DNA from: Candidatus Thorarchaeota archaeon
GTDB taxonomy: Archaea; Asgardarchaeota; Thorarchaeia; Thorarchaeales; Thorarchaeaceae
Assembly (NCBI GenBank): GCA_016840965.1
Contig: JAEORI010000187.1
Span: forward strand, 1 to 7,088
Reading direction: 5' to 3'
DNA: 7,088 nt
In this document: piece by piece, positions 1 through 4,122 of the stretch
Position numbering within the stretch: the stretch's first letter is position 1
Layout of the letters: every line of letters begins with the position of its first letter
The notes under the pieces: model-generated
Told to the model about the DNA's origin: nothing
Databases searched by the model: none
The model's input: the letters and a program-made list of their open reading frames with translations, nothing else
Program-made: the position numbers and the translations under genes

Positions 1-1
1 A

Positions 2-142
2 TTCCTCAAAATCAAAGCACTCGATTTTGGAAAGACAAACAAATTCATTGTAGTCCTAATCATTGGAATACTAATGGTTCTTTTTGCAAGCGATCTTGGT
101 GGCATACTAGTCATCATAGGCGCGATTCTTTGGTTGTTATAG
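2..142 (+). CDS. C-terminal fragment of a small or multi-pass membrane protein
   Basis: The reading frame is open from the window edge to a TAG at 140-142 and encodes about 46 residues, so the N-terminus lies outside the window. Two hydrophobic stretches are visible, FIVVLIIGILMVLFA and then GGILVIIGAILWLL, separated by a short SD/G turn. This is the pattern of a closing helical hairpin in an integral membrane protein. A hairpin with a T-tract begins 8 bases after the stop, which supports a real gene end here. No family can be named from a tail this short. Frame 1 is also open across this stretch, but its translation is rich in His, Trp and Cys and is less protein-like. The frame call is inferred from hydrophobicity and the terminator, not from homology. 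Confidence 0.5.
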   Translation, partial: FLKIKALDFGKTNKFIVVLIIGILMVLFASDLGGILVIIGAILWLL

Positions 143-150
143 AAGTTAGA

Positions 151-194
151 ACTCATCTCAAGTCATATGACAAGAGATGAGTCTTTTCTTTTTT
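151..194 (+). terminator. Hairpin plus T-tract terminator
   Basis: A perfect 9-bp inverted repeat (ACTCATCTC at 151-159, GAGATGAGT at 174-182) encloses a second palindrome, GTCATATGAC (162-171). The only mismatched positions are the AA pairs on each side. A pyrimidine tract, CTTTTCTTTTTT, follows at 183-194. It lies 8 bases after the stop at 140-142 on the plus strand and before the stop of the convergent aminotransferase at 203. Archaeal termination needs mainly the T-tract, which fits the plus-strand gene. On the minus strand no T-run follows the hairpin. Confidence 0.6.
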
Positions 195-202
195 AGGTCA
201 GA

Positions 203-1549
203 TTAGACTGAGGCAGTAATGGCTTTATCAAGTCTGTCAACAGCATCATCCAAGTTTTCCTCAGTGATAATATAACTTGGAGTGAATCTGATTACATTCT
301 GCCCAGCTCCAAGAACCCAGAGTTTTTGCTGCTGAACTGCATTTTTTACAATACTGTCTCTGAGTTTTGGTGCTTTTTCCTTGGACTTCTTGTCTTTAAC
401 AAACTCTATACCAACCATGAGGCCTATTCCTCGTACGTCCCCAATGACCTCATATTTGTCTTTCAATTCATTGAGGAGTTTTAAGAGGTATGCTCCATTC
501 TCCGCATTCTTTTTGAGATAGGCACCATCTTCAAGAGCCATAAAGATCCATAACGAAAGAAGAGACATTTTTGGCTCTGCTGAAAATGTTTCAGAATGAC
601 GAGCGCCTCCAGAGAACATTGGTGCAGGACCAATGGATGCACCCATGGGATACCCGCCACCTATAGCTTTGCCCATTGAAATGTAATCAGGAATTACTCC
701 ATGATTCTCGATGGCGCACCACTTTCCAGTCCGGCCCATACCTGCCTGAACCTCATCCGACATGAAATAAGCACCAACCTCTCTTGTTATCTCATATATT
801 CCTTGAACTGCTTTTGCTGGAGGAACAATAAGACCACCTTCACCACAGAGAGGTTCCATCACGGTGACTGCAATGTCATTTCCTTCAACTTGAAGTGCAT
901 ATCTAAGAGCCTCAACACATTCAACACTACAGTTCTCAACAGTTGTACCATATGGACAACGGTAACAGTATGGGTAGAAAACACGAATAACATCAAGTCC
1001 TTGCGGAAATCCAGACTTGTGTTTGGAGTTTGATGCTGTGAGTGCAAGAGCATATCCTGTTCGACCATGGAAAGCCGGTCTAAAACCAACGACCCTTCGT
1101 TTCCCGGTAAGGTCTATTGCAGACTTTAAGCAACCTTCGACAGCTCTACCACCAGAGGTTGTGAACACCACACGTTTCTTGTGATTGCCGGGTGTGATTG
1201 CTGCGACACGTTCAGCAAGTAGAGTTTGTGGTATTGCATCGAAGTCTTGTCCAGGTAGCTCGTTAACGACATCATTGATAGTTGCTTCGAAATCAATATA
1301 GGGCTTATACCTAAGACCTAATGCTCTAACCGCCACGCCACCAGTTACATCCAGATATTCAGTTCCTTCAACGTCAAATATTCTGACTCCTTCGCCTACA
1401 GTATGATCAAGACATCCATAGATATCACGATCTTGTGTCGTGATTGCGAGAGCATCAGCAGCTCTTCTCTTCCAGTACTCATTTGTCATCATACTCTTGT
1501 TAATGTCAAAACCAAGATCTTTCAGAATCTGAATGTGTTTGTCATCCAT
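203..1549 (-). CDS. Class III PLP-dependent aminotransferase (acetylornithine/ornithine/GABA aminotransferase or amino-acid racemase type)
   Basis: A 448-residue cytosolic fold-type I PLP enzyme of normal length for class III (ornithine/GABA) aminotransferases. Visible motifs in order: phosphate-loop region SGGRA (132-136), AFHGRT (159-164, the ring-stacking region), EP (232-233), SDEVQAGMGRTGKW with the cofactor-binding Asp265, SMGKAIGGG with the Schiff-base Lys294, and Thr321 in SETF, which normally contacts PLP phosphate. A cysteine group, YCYRCPYG plus NCSVECVE (Cys195, 198, 207, 211), matches one typical of thermococcal relatives that include ornithine aminotransferases and broad-specificity amino-acid racemases. 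The substrate therefore cannot be decided between transamination and racemisation. Loops around 132-136 and 321-326 differ from the usual SG(S/T)EA and TFGGNP. The ATG at 1547-1549 has AAGGT seven bases upstream on the minus strand. Fold and cofactor use are near certain; substrate is not. Confidence 0.93.
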   Translation of the reverse strand: MDDKHIQILKDLGFDINKSMMTNEYWKRRAADALAITTQDRDIYGCLDHTVGEGVRIFDVEGTEYLDVTGGVAVRALGLRYKPYIDFEATINDVVNELPGQDFDAIPQTLLAERVAAITPGNHKKRVVFTTSGGRAVEGCLKSAIDLTGKRRVVGFRPAFHGRTGYALALTASNSKHKSGFPQGLDVIRVFYPYCYRCPYGTTVENCSVECVEALRYALQVEGNDIAVTVMEPLCGEGGLIVPPAKAVQGIYEITREVGAYFMSDEVQAGMGRTGKWCAIENHGVIPDYISMGKAIGGGYPMGASIGPAPMFSGGARHSETFSAEPKMSLLSLWIFMALEDGAYLKKNAENGAYLLKLLNELKDKYEVIGDVRGIGLMVGIEFVKDKKSKEKAPKLRDSIVKNAVQQQKLWVLGAGQNVIRFTPSYIITEENLDDAVDRLDKAITASV

Positions 1550-1556
1550 ACAATCA

Positions 1557-1562
1557 ACCTTC
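1557..1562 (-). promoter_or_regulatory. Ribosome binding site of the aminotransferase
   Basis: On the minus strand the sequence GAAGGT ends 7 bases before the ATG at 1549. It can pair with the CCUCC-type end of 16S rRNA and supports this ATG as the start. The match is partial (AAGGT rather than GGAGGTGA). Confidence 0.4.
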
Positions 1563-1596
1563 TGTGGATTCTATGGTGACCGGGGATGACGGCACC

Positions 1597-1608
1597 ATTA
1601 TCTAATTT
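1597..1608 (-). promoter_or_regulatory. Possible TATA box for the aminotransferase
   Basis: The minus strand reads AAATTAGATAAT here, an A/T-rich stretch in the 87-bp gap between the membrane-protein stop (1637) and the aminotransferase start (1549). Transcription about 25 bases downstream would leave a leader of roughly 25-30 bases that includes the AAGGT site. Suggestive only; the pair could equally be cotranscribed. Confidence 0.25.
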
Positions 1609-1636
1609 GCGATGTAGGCTAGAGTATCAGTTGGTT

Positions 1637-2131
1637 CTATTTCTTGAATACAAGGAGTAGTCCCCCTAATAGAATCATAAGACCAGCAAGTGTATACAAA
1701 CTTCTGAGCCAAGCTATTGGATCCAGGGTGACCGCAGGATATGAAACAATCAGGATGATTATGAATCCGAATAGACTCAGGAGTGCTCCTGACTTTTGCA
1801 CCTTCCATGATATGAATCCGCATGCATCAAAAGCCAGAGCGACCATTATTATGATTACAATTGCAAGAAGGATTTCTATGATCCCTTCCAAGGAACCTGG
1901 ACCTGGACTAATCATAGCTCTGTAAATTCGTTCGAGAGCATAAACAAGAAGCACAAGACCACCTAGCACAGTAAAGCCCTGCGCAGCACCTTCAGCTTTA
2001 CAACCCAATTCTAATTCTCCTCCAAATGGATAGCTACCCCATATTAATTCAATGCATGTATTTAACCATCCCGTATCAGACCCAGATAATACACACACCT
2101 GTATTGCTTGGAGGACATGAGGGTATGACAT
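1637..2131 (-). CDS. Four-helix integral membrane protein of unknown function
   Basis: A 164-residue protein with a polar N-terminal segment of about 48 residues containing Cys13, Cys26 and Cys44, followed by four hydrophobic stretches at about 51-69, 82-104, 113-135 and 144-162. It ends in VFKK. The third helix region (LFGFIIILIVSYP) and the last (TLAGLMILLGGLLLVF) are strongly hydrophobic and glycine-containing. No enzymatic motif or known transporter signature is visible, and I do not recognise the family. There is no clear cleavable signal peptide: residues 1-15 are only weakly hydrophobic. Positive charges sit in the loops and at the tail, but they do not settle topology. The ATG at 2129-2131 has GTGA four bases upstream and a TATA-like GTATATG centred about 27 bases upstream. 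That suggests either a short leader or a leaderless transcript. The aminotransferase lies 87 bp downstream on the same strand, so they may share a transcript. Confidence 0.8.
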   Translation of the reverse strand: MSYPHVLQAIQVCVLSGSDTGWLNTCIELIWGSYPFGGELELGCKAEGAAQGFTVLGGLVLLVYALERIYRAMISPGPGSLEGIIEILLAIVIIIMVALAFDACGFISWKVQKSGALLSLFGFIIILIVSYPAVTLDPIAWLRSLYTLAGLMILLGGLLLVFKK

Positions 2132-2147
2132 CTAGTCACAAACCTAT

Positions 2148-2154
2148 GAGGTGA
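2148..2154 (+). promoter_or_regulatory. GAGGTGA motif that contains the GTG start codon
   Basis: GAGGTGA is a near-perfect archaeal ribosome binding sequence, but its internal GTG (2151-2153) is the only usual in-frame start available. No ATG, GTG or TTG follows in that frame for the next 76 codons. The ATG at 2146 is in another frame and meets TGA after one codon. Either the match is a coincidence of a leaderless GTG start, or the motif recruits the ribosome to a non-standard codon just downstream. Confidence 0.3.
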
Positions 2155-2975
2155 CATATACGAGATACTCCAGCTATGACGGGAATAAGAGCACTGAGAG
2201 GTCGATACGGCTTGACAAGACTGAGGGGCATGTCATCATCGAGGGCAGGTCGTACCCCGCTCGAGAGATTGTCGAAGCTCTAGCACAGAATGGTTATACT
2301 GAGCTGAGATCTGTTGGTGATTCTCTTATCCTTGGGAATAGACGAATAACTCCAATCTTCAAGTCTCGTCAGGACCGCGCAATGGCATCACTGTGTCATG
2401 GTAGCCTTGCCTACTGTTGTCCATTATCAAAGAGGTGCGCTGAGAGAGACCGTGCACTAGAGATACTTGGACTAACATTGGATGAGTATGAAAAATTGAA
2501 AGGGGACTCACACGTCAAATTTGTAGAAACAGCCAGAGGGTTGTCAGACCTAGACTCAAGCTGGGAAAAACAAGCTCCAAGAGAAAGGTTAGCAAATCGT
2601 CCAGCATCTGATCCAGGTTATGGTTCTGACGATTATCGGCAAGACTTTGAATCACTTGATAGAACCATGCAATCATTGACCGCTCAGTATGCAGACCGTT
2701 CTGGTCCATGGCAAGATGAACCTAGGCAATCAAAAGAAACTTATCGATATCAAGGAGACAGTCGCCTCTTTTCCCAAGACGAAGACCGCAAAGTCTGTAA
2801 TACTAAAATCGATGAATCGATTGAAGGTATTGGAACATTATTTTCTCAAGGAGAACTTAGTCCATTTGTGGATGATTCACGAGAAGATAGAGATGGGTAT
2901 AGTTTCTGCTTTTCATGTGGTCGAAGTATCCGTGCAGACAATAGAGTGTGTCCCTATTGCAGTGCAAGGCAATGA
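2151..2975 (+). CDS. Unrecognised protein with an internal Cys cluster and a C-terminal zinc ribbon
   Basis: A 274-residue soluble protein in three parts. Residues 20-125 look like a compact domain: predicted short strands (HVIIEGRSY, DSLILGNRRI) and a helix (AREIVEALAQNGY) lead into a cysteine group, C82-x6-CC-x5-C96, then the helix ERDRALEILGLTLDEYEKLK. Residues about 126-250 are polar and rich in Asp, Ser, Gln and Arg, and are probably disordered. The C-terminus is a classic small zinc ribbon: CFSC (Cys253, Cys256) and CPYC (Cys267, Cys270). The ribbon is clear; the upstream Cys cluster could bind a second metal or an Fe-S cluster, which is inference. I do not recognise the full-length family. 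The start is GTG at 2151, the only usual start codon between the in-frame TAG at 2133-2135 and Met78. It is divergent from the membrane-protein gene 19 bp away and convergent with the next gene. Confidence 0.8.
   Translation: MTYTRYSSYDGNKSTERSIRLDKTEGHVIIEGRSYPAREIVEALAQNGYTELRSVGDSLILGNRRITPIFKSRQDRAMASLCHGSLAYCCPLSKRCAERDRALEILGLTLDEYEKLKGDSHVKFVETARGLSDLDSSWEKQAPRERLANRPASDPGYGSDDYRQDFESLDRTMQSLTAQYADRSGPWQDEPRQSKETYRYQGDSRLFSQDEDRKVCNTKIDESIEGIGTLFSQGELSPFVDDSREDRDGYSFCFSCGRSIRADNRVCPYCSARQ
2155..2161 (-). promoter_or_regulatory. TATA-like element for the membrane-protein gene
   Basis: The minus strand reads GTATATG, centred about 27 bases before the A of the ATG at 2131. This is the spacing expected if transcription begins at the start codon. 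The element lies inside the first codons of the divergent gene that begins at 2151. No good purine-rich BRE precedes it. Confidence 0.35.
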
Positions 2976-2978
2976 GTT

Positions 2979-4052
2979 TTAGTAGCTTCCAATAGCACTC
3001 TCACGTCGACGAGAGTAGTCTGATGGATAGTGGAACGTACCCACAATACGGTCAATACCCACGTCTTTACCAAGAGCTTTCAATTCCTGCAGCTGTTCGA
3101 TGGTTGTAACACCCCAACGGAAAAGAGATGCTCTACCACCTCGTCTTGTGAACTCGTTAACAAAATAAAGAGACTCCACTAATTCGCTATACTCGGAACT
3201 CCCCTTTGTGGGAAGGATTGGGGACCATGGATAAAGGTTGATTAGAACATTTTTTGTTATTTCGCCAATTCTTGCGTAGTCATATCCATATTCGTCGCGA
3301 GCCCCTTCTGCAAAACCAGTTTCCGGATCAAGTAGAACTTCAACAGAGAGTTTCAGTGGTTGTTCTCGACCTGCAGCTTCATCTGATTCTGATGCGGCAT
3401 CCTGAAGAAATTGTAGTCCTTCATGCACTTTTTCGCTGCGAAATTGGTGCCACTTCTCATGTATCTCCTTGTTCTCTACAACAAGTGCATAGCTGAGGCG
3501 ATTTGGTTCTTGATCAACCAGAGGTGCGAAATCAGCTCTACAGCGTTCGCAGAAACAGAAATGGTCTCGAATGTAGCCAGTCCCGAAGAGCAAGATCTCG
3601 TTGATGGGATATGCGCCAATCTCCTTGACAATCTCAGCTCCATATTGCCAGAACTCCTTCCGGTTTGGACAGATCTGGTGCTCCATCTTGACGGCTTTGT
3701 CATTCATAGTCTGATATTTGGGATCTCGGGCGAACCAACCATCTGTATAGAAGTTCATCCCCACTACACCATGAATGCTAAGTGCATCATTTAGCTGAAC
3801 CCATTCCGAAAAGAATTCAGTGTGCTCTTCTCTTACAGGTGCTGTTTTACTTGGATACAAAGCATAACCATCAGGACCCTTACCGACGATTCCTACTGCT
3901 TCCATGTATGAAGCATATGTCGAAATGAACTCTTTTGCAGACAAGTCTATATCTTCAGGTTTGAACATAATTAGCATCTTCTGCATAAAGAACTCGCGAT
4001 AATTCAATTTCATTATCTTTGTACCCCGCCAATATCGGTATGAACTTTGCAC
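2979..4052 (-). CDS. Predicted TIM-barrel, glycoside-hydrolase-like protein
   Basis: The product has 357 residues from a GTG at 4052, or 344 from an ATG at 4013 (Met14, then KLNYREFF). It resembles the uncharacterised glycosyl-hydrolase-like TIM-barrel proteins. Indicators: a strand-like segment followed by a cysteine signature, LLFGTGYIRDHFCFCERCRADF (155-175; Cys166, Cys168, Cys171), of the C-x-C-x2-C form common after a barrel strand in such proteins; an acidic segment, GARDEYGYD (250-258); and a late hydrophobic strand, VLINLYPWSP (269-278). No signal peptide is seen, so it is probably cytosolic. Catalytic acids cannot be assigned; Asp253 and Glu254 are candidates only. The ATG is the more likely start because the residues before it (SSYRYWRGTKI) look non-conserved and a short leader ORF overlaps it. 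It follows polB on the same strand. The substrate is unknown, and a non-catalytic or metabolic TIM-barrel role is possible. Confidence 0.72.
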   Translation of the reverse strand: MQSSYRYWRGTKIMKLNYREFFMQKMLIMFKPEDIDLSAKEFISTYASYMEAVGIVGKGPDGYALYPSKTAPVREEHTEFFSEWVQLNDALSIHGVVGMNFYTDGWFARDPKYQTMNDKAVKMEHQICPNRKEFWQYGAEIVKEIGAYPINEILLFGTGYIRDHFCFCERCRADFAPLVDQEPNRLSYALVVENKEIHEKWHQFRSEKVHEGLQFLQDAASESDEAAGREQPLKLSVEVLLDPETGFAEGARDEYGYDYARIGEITKNVLINLYPWSPILPTKGSSEYSELVESLYFVNEFTRRGGRASLFRWGVTTIEQLQELKALGKDVGIDRIVGTFHYPSDYSRRRESAIGSY

Positions 4053-4063
4053 TCGGTCTGCAT
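4015..4063 (-). CDS. Possible 16-codon leader ORF overlapping the ATG of the downstream gene
   Basis: On the minus strand an ATG at 4061-4063 opens the peptide MQTECKVHTDIGGVQR, which stops at TAA (4013-4015). This stop shares its last A with the ATG at 4011-4013 of the glycosidase-like gene (TAATG). A GGTGA motif lies 12 bases before its ATG. The arrangement would allow translational coupling. The same DNA is also covered in another frame by the GTG-started version of the downstream gene, so only one reading is likely to be used. Chance occurrence is quite possible for an ORF this small. Confidence 0.2.
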
Positions 4064-4075
4064 GCGTGTATCAAG

Positions 4076-4080
4076 TCACC
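4076..4080 (-). promoter_or_regulatory. GGTGA ribosome-site motif upstream of the glycosidase-like gene
   Basis: The minus strand reads GGTGA here, a core archaeal Shine-Dalgarno sequence. It lies 12 bases before the leader-ORF ATG (4063) and 23 bases before the GTG at 4052, too far for the latter. It would favour translation of the short leader peptide if the transcript starts upstream of it. Confidence 0.3.
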
Positions 4081-4083
4081 GCT

Positions 4084-4098
4084 ATAAGAATTTCTTAT
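4084..4098. repeat. 15-bp palindrome in the polB downstream gap
   Basis: ATAAGAA-T-TTCTTAT is a perfect 7-bp inverted repeat around one central base. It lies 24 bp past the polB stop and 21 bp before the leader ORF. It is A/T-rich and contains a TATA-like TTATAG on the minus strand, so it might act as an operator or as a promoter element of the glycosidase-like gene. It has no T-run after it, so it is a poor terminator. Confidence 0.4.
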
Positions 4099-4122
4099 TC
4101 AGACTCTTTATGAATTCCTGTA

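Noticed and set aside
701..1033. 110-residue plus-strand frame opposite the aminotransferase
   Set aside because: It lies wholly antisense to a well-supported gene and its Cys/Asn/Thr-rich translation shows no domain.
1602..1823. 73-residue minus-strand open frame beneath the membrane-protein gene
   Set aside because: It overlaps the hydrophobic gene in another frame, has no recognisable motif, and its composition (many His, Ile, Pro, Ser) is that of a shadow frame.
2689..2982. 97-residue plus-strand frame overlapping the zinc-ribbon gene
   Set aside because: The in-frame zinc ribbon of the longer gene is clear; this alternative frame has no domain and just shadows it.
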